Shown here in pieces: positions 8,922 to 18,274 of a stretch of DNA of 64,000 nt. The position numbers were made by a program, and so were the translations under genes. Each line of letters opens with the position of its first letter. The first letter of the stretch is position 1. Source of the stretch: Maribacter arcticus (GTDB lineage Bacteria > Bacteroidota > Bacteroidia > Flavobacteriales > Flavobacteriaceae); the NCBI RefSeq assembly GCF_900167935.1, contig NZ_FUYL01000006.1:186001-250000 (forward strand). The letters are read 5' to 3'. The notes under the pieces are model-generated. The model ran no database searches, was not told the origin of the DNA, and saw nothing but the letters and a program-made list of their open reading frames with translations.

Positions 8922-9899
8922 TTAATTCACATTTTTCTTCCCCTTTTTCTCTAACTTTCTAAAATATCCTCTTGTCAGAAAATTGTGTTTTAAAGCTTCC
9001 ATGTTCTCATTGAAACGAGCCGTTCCTTCTTCTATATTTTGCATTGTCCGCTCTAATTGCAAGACCAAAGCGGTATCCTTAGAGACGTATTTGACGAAAC
9101 CATCCTCATTATTTAAGCCATGTATTACGCTATTCAACTCCTTAGACATTTGTTCAAGTTCAATGCTGGTTTTTTCTAAATTACCAATGGTATGTCTCAT
9201 TTGTTTTGCAGATACGGTATCTGTCAATAATACGCCTGCTGTGCTTTCATCCAAATTTATACTTGAAATCATTGTATTTAATTCGGCTATTGTAGTATTC
9301 GCAGTATGGCTGGTATATTTAAGATTGGTAATGGTTTGTTTTAAGTCTGCTGCCATTATGGTATCATTCAATAACTTTCCTAATGTGCCTTTTCCTTTAG
9401 TTAATGATTGAGTGACTTTTAATAAGTCTGCAGTCAGCAATGCGGCATTTTCATTGGTGACATTAAGGGTGCTTATCATGTCTTGGGTTGCTATTTTACT
9501 CACTGACTGTAGTTCGTCTCCTTCTTGAATTAAAGGAGAAGCCCCAGCACCAGGTACAATATTAATAAGCATACTACCTACAAGGCCATCTGATCCAATC
9601 ATTGCGACAGCATCTTTTTTAATATGCTTTTGCATATCTTCATTAATATTCATGTAAACCCAAATGGTGGTATCGTTAATCATTTCGATTTTATTGACAG
9701 TACCTACATTAATACCTGAAAAACGTACATTATTTCCGTTTTGTAGTCCGTTTGCATTTTTAAAAACTGCAGTGATACCAAATGTACCGCCGAACATATT
9801 TTGCCTATTACCAATGAGGTAGGCGGCAAATAAAAGTAAGGCAGTGCCTAGTATAACGAATATTCCTAATTTCAAATTTTCTATTGACGTCTTTGCCAT
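8922..9899 (-). CDS. MlaD-family lipid-binding protein
   Basis: The 325-residue protein has an N-terminal signal anchor (LGIFVILGTALLLFAAYLIG, residues 11-30). One MCE domain follows at about 36-115 (TAVFKNANGLQNGNNVRFSGINVGTVNKI). A long helical, coiled-coil region extends to the C-terminus. MCE proteins form periplasmic hexameric rings that pass phospholipids between membranes. It is the third gene of a permease-ATPase-MCE operon with 3-5 base gaps. MlaA, MlaB and MlaC homologues are absent from this window, as is common for Bacteroidota loci of this type. Confidence 0.9.
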   Translation of the reverse strand: MAKTSIENLKLGIFVILGTALLLFAAYLIGNRQNMFGGTFGITAVFKNANGLQNGNNVRFSGINVGTVNKIEMINDTTIWVYMNINEDMQKHIKKDAVAMIGSDGLVGSMLINIVPGAGASPLIQEGDELQSVSKIATQDMISTLNVTNENAALLTADLLKVTQSLTKGKGTLGKLLNDTIMAADLKQTITNLKYTSHTANTTIAELNTMISSINLDESTAGVLLTDTVSAKQMRHTIGNLEKTSIELEQMSKELNSVIHGLNNEDGFVKYVSKDTALVLQLERTMQNIEEGTARFNENMEALKHNFLTRGYFRKLEKKGKKNVN

Positions 9900-9903
9900 G
9901 GTG

Positions 9904-10698
9904 TTATTTTTTAAAAAATGCTTCTACTTTAGGATCTATCGATGCCGATAGTTGTGCATAAGAACCTTCAGCATAATTGATACCGTCTACCAACAATATC
10001 ATACGTTCAGAAATTACTCTTGCGCAGTCTACATCATGTGTTATTATTATAGAAGAAGTACCATATTTTTTTTGGATACTTCTCATTAATTCTATTATTT
10101 CCTTAGCGGTAATAGGGTCTAATCCGCTAGTGGGTTCATCGTATAATATAATCTTAGGTTTTAGTATTAATGTTCTTGCTAAAGCAACTCTTCTTTTCAT
10201 TCCTCCCGATAATTCGGTTGGCATCAAATCCATCGTGTGGCCAAGTCCTACATTTTCTAAAGCTTCTAATACTAAGGTGCTTGTATCTGATAAATTTCCT
10301 AGTTTCTTTTGGTGTCTTCGCAAAGGAAACTCTAAATTCTCTCTCACAGTCATGGAATCATAGAGTGCACTACCCTGAAAAAGAAACCCAATGTCAGAAC
10401 GTAATTCATCAAGTGTTTGACGGTCTAAGGTTGAAATTTCTTTGCCCATTACTTCTATATAACCACTATCTGGCCATACAAGGCCAACCAAGCACTTTAT
10501 CATTACAGATTTTCCAGAGCCAGATTTACCCATGACAACTACATTTTCACCTTCATAAAGATCCATGTTAAAACCGTTCAGTACATGGTTGTTCCCAAAG
10601 CTTTTACAAACATTTTTAATTCGTATTACTGCTTTTCTGTTCCTTTCGCTTTCCACGTTCTGAATGTTATTAGTTGCTATTGAATTCGTTTTATCCAT
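9904..10698 (-). CDS. MlaF-type ABC transporter ATP-binding protein
   Basis: A 264-residue ABC ATPase with Walker A GKSGSGKS (residues 57-64), a Q-loop in GFLFQGSALYDSMTVREN, the signature LSGGMKRRVALARTL and Walker B IILYDEPTSGLDP. These are the typical motifs of MlaF, including the FQ.ALYDSMTV segment characteristic of the lipid-transport branch. It should energise phospholipid or other lipid movement with the MlaE permease (three bases upstream) and the MlaD protein (four bases downstream). Confidence 0.93.
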   Translation of the reverse strand: MDKTNSIATNNIQNVESERNRKAVIRIKNVCKSFGNNHVLNGFNMDLYEGENVVVMGKSGSGKSVMIKCLVGLVWPDSGYIEVMGKEISTLDRQTLDELRSDIGFLFQGSALYDSMTVRENLEFPLRRHQKKLGNLSDTSTLVLEALENVGLGHTMDLMPTELSGGMKRRVALARTLILKPKIILYDEPTSGLDPITAKEIIELMRSIQKKYGTSSIIITHDVDCARVISERMILLVDGINYAEGSYAQLSASIDPKVEAFFKK

Positions 10699-10702
10699 TT
10701 AT

Positions 10703-11506
10703 TTATAGTTCATAAAAAATATCTGTAACAAAAACAGCTATAAAATCAACGATAAATAGAAAGAGCGATGCCATTACTACAGCCGTATTCGCTGCAATAC
10801 CTACACCTGCTGTACCTTTTGTACTATTGTATCCTTTATAGCAACCCACCAAACCGATTACAAAACCAAAAAAGAATGACTTTATAGTTGCGGGTATTAG
10901 ATCTCCCCAATTTAAAGCATCGAAAACGGTATTAAAATATAACTGAAATGATACGTCACCTTTTATATTTTCAACTAAGGCTGATCCATATAGGGCAATC
11001 AAATCTCCAAAAACAACAAGTAATGGTAACATTAAGGTTGTTGCCAAAATTCGTGTAACGACTAAGTATTTAAACGGATTGGTTCCTGATACTTCCATGG
11101 CATCAATTTGTTCGGTAACACGCATAGAACCTAATTCGGCACCAATGCCAGAAGCGATGCGACCAGCACAGATAAGAGCTGTTATAACAGGGCCAATTTC
11201 TCTTACAATAGAGATTCCTACCATATTTGGCATCCACGATACAGCACCGAACTCGATTAAAGTAGGTCTTGATTGCAAAGTTAAAACTAAACCAATAATG
11301 AATCCTGTCAAGCCTACAAGAAAAAGAGACCGCACTCCCATTTGGTAGCACTGTCGCAAAAGCTCCCGAAACTCAAAAGGAAGGGAGAATACTTCTTTGA
11401 AAAAGCGGCCTGCAAAATAAGATAAATCCCCAATTTGAATAAAGAATTGCTTTATGCTTTTGGTCATTTTTGATTTTACCAGGGTGATTTGAGACGTATC
11501 TGACAT
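10703..11506 (-). CDS. MlaE-type ABC transporter permease
   Basis: The 267-residue membrane protein has MlaE features. The segment FIGLVLTLQSRPTLIEFGA is followed by VREIGPVITALICAGRIASGIGAELGSMRVTEQIDAM, the family signature, and several transmembrane helices. I use ATG 11506 because the upstream start at 11512 is a TTG. It is the first gene of the Mla-type operon. Upstream lies a long perfect inverted repeat (11533-11583) shared with the divergent LOG-family gene. Confidence 0.92.
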   Translation of the reverse strand: MSDTSQITLVKSKMTKSIKQFFIQIGDLSYFAGRFFKEVFSLPFEFRELLRQCYQMGVRSLFLVGLTGFIIGLVLTLQSRPTLIEFGAVSWMPNMVGISIVREIGPVITALICAGRIASGIGAELGSMRVTEQIDAMEVSGTNPFKYLVVTRILATTLMLPLLVVFGDLIALYGSALVENIKGDVSFQLYFNTVFDALNWGDLIPATIKSFFFGFVIGLVGCYKGYNSTKGTAGVGIAANTAVVMASLFLFIVDFIAVFVTDIFYEL

Positions 11507-11532
11507 AATCAAATATAGATAGGGTAGAACTA

Positions 11533-11583
11533 GTTAAAAATGACATTGCTCATATATATAGTATGAGCAATGTCATTTTTAAC
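11533..11583. repeat. 22-base perfect inverted repeat in a divergent promoter region
   Basis: Two complementary 22-base arms (11533-11554 and 11562-11583) flank seven bases (tatatag). Each arm contains a near match to the candidate regulator sites: 11540-11553 ATGACattgCTCAT and 11563-11576 ATGAGcaatGTCAT. Because both neighbouring genes point away from it, a shared terminator is unlikely. A double operator or a cruciform-forming control region is more plausible, as inference. Confidence 0.7.
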
Positions 11584-11632
11584 ATAAATAGTTTAATCTA
11601 CTTTCGATTAAGATTTTAATGAAGATTATCAT

Positions 11633-12391
11633 ATGCAAGAAAAGCTTAATAAGGATGCCAACCCTATGTTTCTAAGGGAAGAACGTGCTTTTCTTGATGG
11701 TCCAAGAAGTAGATTTGAAGAGCTGTGGTTTACGATTAAGGTTCAGTATCAGTTTATTAGAGCATTTAGAAAGCTACACTTTATAGGACCGTGCGTCACT
11801 GTTTTTGGATCGGCAAGGTTTAATAGTGACAATGTATATTATAAACAGGCAGAAGAAGTTGGTAAAGCATTATCTGAAATGGGATTTGCCGTTATGACCG
11901 GGGGTGGTCCTGGTATTATGGAAGCAGCCAACAAAGGAGCTTATCTTAACAATGGATACTCTATTGGTTGTAATATTATTCTTCCACACGAACAAGAACC
12001 AAATCCGTACTTACATAAATGGATTAATATTCCATACTTCTTTGTACGCAAATTTCTGTTATTGAAGTATTCTTTTGCTTTTGTTGTCTTGCCTGGGGGA
12101 ATAGGAACGTTAGATGAGCTTTTTGAGGCTGTAACTTTAATTCAGACCAAAATGATTCACAATTTTCCTGTAGTTATTTTTGGTAAAGAATTTCATAAAG
12201 AATTATATCATCATATTAAAATAATGGCGGATAATGAAAGCATTTCAAAAGAAGATATGGATTTAATGTTTTTAACTGACTCTGTAGAAGAAATGAAAGC
12301 GCATCTTAAAGAACATGCAGTCAAAAGATTCGGACTCATTAAAAAACCTATGAGGACAAGATGGTGGTTTGGAGAAACCCAACCTAAATAG
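11633..12391 (+). CDS. LOG-family (TIGR00730) Rossmann-fold protein
   Basis: The 252-residue protein contains the LOG-family nucleotide motif GGGPGIMEAANKGA and the catalytic motif LPGGIGTLDELFE. Studied relatives remove the base from cytokinin nucleotides or act as nucleotide 5-monophosphate nucleosidases; bacterial physiological substrates are often uncertain. The N-terminal extension of about 50 residues before the first Rossmann strand (GPCVTVFGSARF) is typical of the longer Bacteroidota form. It is transcribed away from the Mla operon, with the 22-base inverted repeat between them. Confidence 0.88.
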   Translation: MQEKLNKDANPMFLREERAFLDGPRSRFEELWFTIKVQYQFIRAFRKLHFIGPCVTVFGSARFNSDNVYYKQAEEVGKALSEMGFAVMTGGGPGIMEAANKGAYLNNGYSIGCNIILPHEQEPNPYLHKWINIPYFFVRKFLLLKYSFAFVVLPGGIGTLDELFEAVTLIQTKMIHNFPVVIFGKEFHKELYHHIKIMADNESISKEDMDLMFLTDSVEEMKAHLKEHAVKRFGLIKKPMRTRWWFGETQPK

Positions 12392-12434
12392 AAAATAATA
12401 TATTGGTTTTGCCTAAAAATAATAAGTTATCATA

Positions 12435-13379
12435 ATGAGATTCAGATATATAAATTTATTATACCTAATTTTTTCTTTGATTTTTTTCATCTCTTGTCTT
12501 TCTAAAAAGCAACCGAATTTAGAATCGGTGCAAATAGATAGTTCCGAAATTTCAAAGGTGTACAAGAAGAAAATAAAGGAACCAAGTCGTGTACAGGTTT
12601 TACAGAATATTAGAGTAGGAAAATATTTTGAATTTATGGATTCTTTAGTGAGCAAGTACGATTCGCTTGTGCCGTACTCTTTATCTGAGCACCTATTGGT
12701 TCGAAATAACCCGTGGATTATAGATACATTGGCAAGTACTGATTATTACAGAATGATGGCCCGTGACTCATTTGTTTATGATCAAAAGCAAATGATTGTT
12801 CTTCCAAAAGGAAGCCAATTAAATATTCCAGATTCTCTTAGTGCTTGTAAGTTACTAGACAACTTTTTTAACACCGAAATTGATATTAATATTCCAGAAT
12901 ATAAATTAAGGGTTTTTCAAGATTCAATATTGTTATATACTTTTCCGGTTAGAGTAGGGCAGTATAGGGAGCGCTATTTAAAATTTGGAGATCGAGTAAC
13001 TGATTTAAGAACAAAAACAGGAAAAGGTAGTATAGTAAAACATGTAAAGCATCCAGATTTTTATAATCCTGTGGATGGAAAACGATTTTATGTAACTCGA
13101 AGAGATGATGGTAAAACAACTATGATGCCCCAAATTCCTTGGATAGAAACTGAAATTAATAATATCAGAAATGGTCAAATGATACACCCTACAACAAACC
13201 CCAAAACTCTAGGGAAGGCTTATTCTAATGGTTGTGTCGGAGTAGGTGAAGCTGATGCCTGGATAATTTATTACTATGCACCATTAGGTACTAAGCTTAA
13301 AATAAGATATGATTTAGAGACTTATGATGAGGGTATGGTAATTTCCGTACTTAGAGATGTTTATAATTTAATCGATTAG
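12435..13379 (+). CDS. L,D-transpeptidase (YkuD) lipoprotein
   Basis: The 314-residue protein has a lipoprotein signal ending in FFISC (Cys21), so it should be anchored in the envelope. Its C-terminal half carries a YkuD domain (EYKLRVFQDSILLYTFPVRVG) and the catalytic HPTTNPK ... YSNGCVGV motif, with the nucleophile Cys preceded by Ser-Asn-Gly. L,D-transpeptidases make 3-3 peptidoglycan crosslinks or attach proteins to the wall. It starts 43 bases after the LOG-family gene on the same strand. The reverse-strand reading frame over its 5-prime part has no protein-like features. Confidence 0.9.
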   Translation: MRFRYINLLYLIFSLIFFISCLSKKQPNLESVQIDSSEISKVYKKKIKEPSRVQVLQNIRVGKYFEFMDSLVSKYDSLVPYSLSEHLLVRNNPWIIDTLASTDYYRMMARDSFVYDQKQMIVLPKGSQLNIPDSLSACKLLDNFFNTEIDINIPEYKLRVFQDSILLYTFPVRVGQYRERYLKFGDRVTDLRTKTGKGSIVKHVKHPDFYNPVDGKRFYVTRRDDGKTTMMPQIPWIETEINNIRNGQMIHPTTNPKTLGKAYSNGCVGVGEADAWIIYYYAPLGTKLKIRYDLETYDEGMVISVLRDVYNLID

Positions 13380-13450
13380 AATGAATATGAATTGTGTTTA
13401 AGATAGTGGTTTAAATAAGTCGTAATGATAATTTTATTAATTTTACTGAA

Positions 13451-13849
13451 GTGAACAAGTTGTTTTCCATATTATTATCTACGTTGATCATGCTACAGAG
13501 TTTTGGCGTGCACTATGATGATATTGTTCAATTAGATGACTTAATTGAACATGCAGAGTTTCACAAAGCTCAATATGGCGATAATATGATTGTTTTTCTT
13601 TCCAAGCATTACGGTGAGTTAAAGGCGCAACACCAGAGAGATCATCAAGAAGAAAAGAATGATCACGAAAAATTACCTTTTAATCATAGTAGCTCAATTT
13701 CTTCAGTTGCAGATATGGTTATAAATCCTTTTGGAACGGAATTAAATCAATTTGAAATAATTGATTTTAAAGTTTTAAATTTTCATTATCAGGCACCTAC
13801 CTCTTCTTTGCATACAGAGGGTATTTTACAACCACCACGCATTTCATAA
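13451..13849 (+). CDS. small exported His-rich protein preceding a metal efflux pump
   Basis: A 132-residue protein with GTG start and a short hydrophobic leader (LFSILLSTLIMLQSFGVHY). The middle is rich in His, Asp and Glu (HRDHQEEKNDHE-type stretch around residues 66-80), a composition suited to binding Zn, Co or Cu. It lies 77 bases upstream of the RND pump on the same strand. Similar short His-rich genes commonly precede czc/cus operons in flavobacteria, from general recollection. A role as periplasmic metal chaperone or sensor is inference; no named domain is recognised. Confidence 0.65.
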   Translation: MNKLFSILLSTLIMLQSFGVHYDDIVQLDDLIEHAEFHKAQYGDNMIVFLSKHYGELKAQHQRDHQEEKNDHEKLPFNHSSSISSVADMVINPFGTELNQFEIIDFKVLNFHYQAPTSSLHTEGILQPPRIS

Positions 13850-13926
13850 TACAATCGATTTTTAAATTTTTTAGTTCAAATTCATCTTTATGATTTTGAG
13901 CGTCTAACATTGATTTATATGAAAAA

Positions 13927-16900
13927 ATGCTTTCACATATTATTAATTTCAGTTTAAAGAATAAACTTATTATTCTATTATTTACCGTATTCATAATTGG
14001 CTACGGTCTATATGCACTTTCACAAATTCCCATTGGGGCAGTACCAGATGTGACGAATAACCAAGTTCAGGTAATTACCACGTCACGTAATCTATCTACT
14101 CAAGATATGGAGCAATTTATCACCTATCCTGTAGAGTTAGAAATGGCAAACTTGCCAGGGGTTAAGGAAATTCGTTCAGTATCAAAGTTTGGCCTATCGG
14201 TAGTAACCATAGTATTTGACGATGATTTAGGAACGTATTTGCCAAGACAACTCATAACGGAGAAAATTGCGTCAGCTTCCGAGAAAATACCTAAAGGATT
14301 CGGTACACCTCAAATGGGTCCAATTACGACCGGTTTAGGAGAAATCTACCAATATGTTCTGGAGGTTGAACCAGAATATAAAGATGAATACACCGTAACA
14401 GATTTAAGAACCATACAAGATTGGATCGTTAAACGGCAATTGTCTGGTATACCCGGTGTTGTAGAGGTGAATACGTGGGGTGGATTTTTAAAGCAATATG
14501 AGGTAGCCATAAATACTCAGAAGCTAAATGCCATGAATATTACTGCAAGCGATGTGTTTAAGGCATTGGAAAGCAATAATAGTGTTTCTGGCGGCGGCTA
14601 TATAGAAAAGGTGAATCAAGCTTACTTTATTCGTGGAGAAGGATTGGTTTCATCGTTAGAAGACATACGAAATATCGTCATCGTGAATAAAGATGGTGTC
14701 CCTGTTTATATTAAGGATATAGCCAATGTTGATTTTGGCAGTGCTATACGTTTTGGCGCAATAACCGGTAATGGAGAGGGAGAAAAAGTATTGGGGCAAG
14801 TAATGATGCTTAAAGATGCGAACTCTAAAAAGGTTATAGAAGCTGTTAAAGAACGTGTTGCCAAAATCTCCAAGACCTTACCAAAAGGGGTGTACATTAA
14901 TCCGTTTTTAGAGCGAAGTGAACTAATAGCTAAAACTACTTTTACCGTAACCGAAAACTTAATTTTAGGATGCTTGATTGTCATCTTCGTGGTCGTATTG
15001 CTATTGGGGAACTTCAGGTCTGGTTTAGTAGTAGCATCGGTAATTCCGTTGTGTTTGTTGTTCGCATTATCACTCATGTATATATTCGGAGTCGATGCCA
15101 ATTTAATGAGTTTAGGAGCTATAGATTTCGGTATCATAATAGATGGTGCGGTAATTATTGTAGAGTTTATAGCCTTCGAAATAACCAGAAAACAGCAAGA
15201 GATAAATAGTCTGCAAAAATTGGAGAAGCAGCATCTAAAAGATGAAATTACTTTTAAAGGTGCTTCAAAAATGATGAATTCTGCCATTTTTGGGCAGCTG
15301 ATTATTTTAATCGTATTTATACCTATTCTGTCATTAAGTGGTGTGGAAGGCAAAATGTTCAAGCCTATGGCATTGACATTTAGTTTTGCTTTAATTGGGG
15401 CAATGATTTTGTGTTTTACCTATGTACCAGTTGCAGCATCAATTTTCTTAAAACCATCGAAAGAGTCTGATAAAAATATTTCGGTTCGTTTAATGAAATG
15501 GTTGAACAATAAATATGAACCAATTATTCATTGGGCATTACAAAGTAAAAAACTGGTTCTGGGAATTGCGTCAATTTTACTTTTATGTTCTGTTTACCTA
15601 TACACAACGATGGGCGGGGAGTTCGTACCCACATTGGATGAGGGAGATTTTGTGATACAGCCAGTTTTAAAAACAGGAACATCGTTGAGTAAAACGGTAG
15701 AAATAACAACCGAGATTGAAAAAATACTACTGAATAATTTTCCAGAAGTACAGCAGGTAGTTACCAGAATTGGTGCTGCAGAGGTGCCAACTGACCCTAT
15801 GTCTATGGAAGAAAGTGATGTCATTATTAAACTGGCTCCGAAAGGGGAGTGGACAAGTGCTTCTAGCAAAGATGAGTTGGCAGATAAGTTCAAAGAGGCA
15901 TTGTCGGTAATACCAGGTATGGAGGTGGAGTTTACGCAACCTATAGAAATGCGTTTTAATGAATTAATTACCGGTGTTCGTGCAGATATCGCCATTAAGA
16001 TTTTTGGTCCTGATTTAGATGTTCTTGCCAAAAAAGGTAACGAAATTGGAGCGCTGATAAAGAATGTGGAAGGAGCTGCAGATATCAGTGTGGAGAAAAT
16101 TGCGGGTTTACCTGAAATGAGCGTTAATTATGACCGTGCTAAAATTGCCAGATTCGGCTTGAATATTCAAGAATTGAACGATATGGTATCCATGAGTTTT
16201 GCCGGAAAAACAGCTGGTAGTGTTTTTGAGGGGGAAAAGCGTTTTGACCTCGTAGTTCGCTTAGATAAGGCTAAGCGACAAGATATCGATGACCTCAAAA
16301 ATTTATATGTAGACCTGCCAACTAGTGGTAAGGTACCATTAAGTGAAGTGGCAGATATCACTTTTAAAAAAGGTGCTGCAAAAATATCTAGAGATGATAC
16401 TAAAAGGCGAACAGTAGTGGGAGTAAATGTGCGTAATCGAGATTTACAATCAGTAGTAGATGATGTTCAAAAACTGATTAATGAAAATGTAAAGTTACCC
16501 ACCGGATATACCATTACCTATGGCGGTCAATTTGAAAATCTACAAAGTGCTAGAGACAGACTTTTAATAGCCGTGCCTATTGCATTAGTACTCATTTTTA
16601 TACTGTTATATTTTGCTTTCAAATCTGTAAAAGAGGCGCTTATGATCTATTCTGCTATTCCATTGGCAGCAGTTGGCGGTGTACTCTTATTATGGATGAG
16701 AGGATTACCATTTAGTATATCTGCCGGAGTCGGATTTATTGCCCTTTTCGGTATAGCGGTACTAAATGGCATTGTTTTGATAGAACATTTTAAGGAGCTT
16801 AAAAACCATTCATTCAATAGCATTGAAGATTTGATAAAACAAGGAACTAAAGACAGATTAAGAGCGGTATTGCTAACTGCTTCTGCAGCGGCACTTGGGT

Positions 16901-18264
16901 TTTTACCAATGGCCATTTCTACAAATGCAGGGGCAGAAGTTCAACGACCGTTGGCAACAGTGGTAATAGGAGGTCTATTTACCGCGACTATATTGACCTT
17001 GGTAGTTTTGCCCGTGCTGTATTCCATCTTTGAAAAACATGATAATTTTAAAAGCATTTCGTCTAAAACACCAATTAAAAAAGGTATTGCGTTTATAGCA
17101 CTTCTTATCTCTGTGGGAGTTTCGGCACAAGAATCTAATAGTCAAAATCTTGACGAATTAATTCCTTTGGCCATTGAAAATAACTTGGGCTTAAAAGCAG
17201 GTAGGTTAAAAGTTGACGAATCTAAATCAATGATTAATAGTGCCTTTAATTTTAATAAAACCCATGTGTATTATGAATACGATGAAAATAATCTTGCCAT
17301 AAACAATGTGCCATTAAAAGTATTTGGTGTGCAGCAAGATTTTCGTTTTCCAACAGCATATTTTTCTGAAAAGAGAGTGAATAAGGTTAAGAATAATTTG
17401 GCGCAGAGTGAGTATGATATTCAGAGCAAAGCGATAATAAAAGATGTTACTTCAGGGTATTATGAGTATCAAATTGCACGTGAAAAAGTTAGGGTGTATA
17501 AAAGGTTAGATAGTTTGTACGCTAATTTTTCATCTGTAGCAGCAAGAAAATTCGAATTGGGCGAAACCAATTATCTTGAGAAAATTACGGCAGCGTCAAA
17601 ACAGCGAAAAATCAATTTAGATTATAAACAAGCCATTCAACATGTATCAATGTCATATGCTAATTTAATACGAATAATACAGGTAGAAGATAGTTTGGTT
17701 CTATCCGAAGAAATGAATCTTAAAATTAGTTTAAAGGATATAAATGTTGATGCTACTCCTGAGATTGAATATTATGAAAATAACATGCAATTAATGGCGG
17801 CAGCAAGTAATTTAGAAAAACAACAATTACTTCCAGATATCAGCTTAGCGTATTTTCAAGGTACAAATTCAGAATTGAACGATAATCTTTTAGGATATCA
17901 ATTAGGTTTAAAAATTCCTTTACTGTTCAGCGGACAAGCCTCTAGAATTAAAGCATCGAAAATTGCTAAAGAAAGAGCCGTTACCGAGTCCATAGCATTT
18001 AAAGTTCAAATAAAGTCCAAACAAGAAATCTTACTACAACAGATAGCACAGATTCAAAATTCTTTGAATTATTATGAGAACGAAGGGGCTAAGCTATCCG
18101 ATGAAATATTGAAAACGGCACAAATTAGTTTTAAAAATGGTGAAATTGATTTCTACCAATACATACAAAGTCTAGAGAGTGCCTATGACATTAAATTAGG
18201 ATACTTAGACAAATTGAAAGAGTACAATGAAACCGCAACGGACATTAATTTCTTAACCTTATAA
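13927..18264 (+). CDS. CzcA/CusA-family heavy metal RND pump fused to a TolC-like outer membrane factor
   Basis: The 1445-residue protein has two parts. Residues 1 to about 1040 are a complete HME-type RND transporter: N-terminal helix, two large porter regions and transmembrane bundles. It carries the proton-relay motif IDFGIIIDGAVIIVEF with Asp400, Asp406 and Glu413. The DFG-DGA form is typical of pumps for divalent Zn/Co/Cd rather than Cu(I). Residues about 1070-1445 are a TolC/CzcC-like coil-rich factor. Between them, residues about 1051-1067 (KKGIAFIALLISVGVSA, then Gln1068) look exactly like a signal peptide, so the outer-membrane part may be released after translocation. The adaptor gene starts 10 bases downstream. 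Such fusions occur in Bacteroidota; length and uninterrupted frame argue against a sequencing artefact. Confidence 0.9.
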   Translation: MLSHIINFSLKNKLIILLFTVFIIGYGLYALSQIPIGAVPDVTNNQVQVITTSRNLSTQDMEQFITYPVELEMANLPGVKEIRSVSKFGLSVVTIVFDDDLGTYLPRQLITEKIASASEKIPKGFGTPQMGPITTGLGEIYQYVLEVEPEYKDEYTVTDLRTIQDWIVKRQLSGIPGVVEVNTWGGFLKQYEVAINTQKLNAMNITASDVFKALESNNSVSGGGYIEKVNQAYFIRGEGLVSSLEDIRNIVIVNKDGVPVYIKDIANVDFGSAIRFGAITGNGEGEKVLGQVMMLKDANSKKVIEAVKERVAKISKTLPKGVYINPFLERSELIAKTTFTVTENLILGCLIVIFVVVLLLGNFRSGLVVASVIPLCLLFALSLMYIFGVDANLMSLGAIDFGIIIDGAVIIVEFIAFEITRKQQEINSLQKLEKQHLKDEITFKGASKMMNSAIFGQLIILIVFIPILSLSGVEGKMFKPMALTFSFALIGAMILCFTYVPVAASIFLKPSKESDKNISVRLMKWLNNKYEPIIHWALQSKKLVLGIASILLLCSVYLYTTMGGEFVPTLDEGDFVIQPVLKTGTSLSKTVEITTEIEKILLNNFPEVQQVVTRIGAAEVPTDPMSMEESDVIIKLAPKGEWTSASSKDELADKFKEALSVIPGMEVEFTQPIEMRFNELITGVRADIAIKIFGPDLDVLAKKGNEIGALIKNVEGAADISVEKIAGLPEMSVNYDRAKIARFGLNIQELNDMVSMSFAGKTAGSVFEGEKRFDLVVRLDKAKRQDIDDLKNLYVDLPTSGKVPLSEVADITFKKGAAKISRDDTKRRTVVGVNVRNRDLQSVVDDVQKLINENVKLPTGYTITYGGQFENLQSARDRLLIAVPIALVLIFILLYFAFKSVKEALMIYSAIPLAAVGGVLLLWMRGLPFSISAGVGFIALFGIAVLNGIVLIEHFKELKNHSFNSIEDLIKQGTKDRLRAVLLTASAAALGFLPMAISTNAGAEVQRPLATVVIGGLFTATILTLVVLPVLYSIFEKHDNFKSISSKTPIKKGIAFIALLISVGVSAQESNSQNLDELIPLAIENNLGLKAGRLKVDESKSMINSAFNFNKTHVYYEYDENNLAINNVPLKVFGVQQDFRFPTAYFSEKRVNKVKNNLAQSEYDIQSKAIIKDVTSGYYEYQIAREKVRVYKRLDSLYANFSSVAARKFELGETNYLEKITAASKQRKINLDYKQAIQHVSMSYANLIRIIQVEDSLVLSEEMNLKISLKDINVDATPEIEYYENNMQLMAAASNLEKQQLLPDISLAYFQGTNSELNDNLLGYQLGLKIPLLFSGQASRIKASKIAKERAVTESIAFKVQIKSKQEILLQQIAQIQNSLNYYENEGAKLSDEILKTAQISFKNGEIDFYQYIQSLESAYDIKLGYLDKLKEYNETATDINFLTL

Positions 18265-18274
18265 ATACTGCATC

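Noticed and set aside
11533-11583. Shared terminator
   Set aside because: Both flanking genes start from this region and point outward, so no transcript needs to end here.
14706-15362. 218-residue minus-strand open frame inside the RND gene
   Set aside because: It overlaps a well-supported transporter gene on the other strand and shows low-complexity Ser/Ile composition typical of antisense frames.
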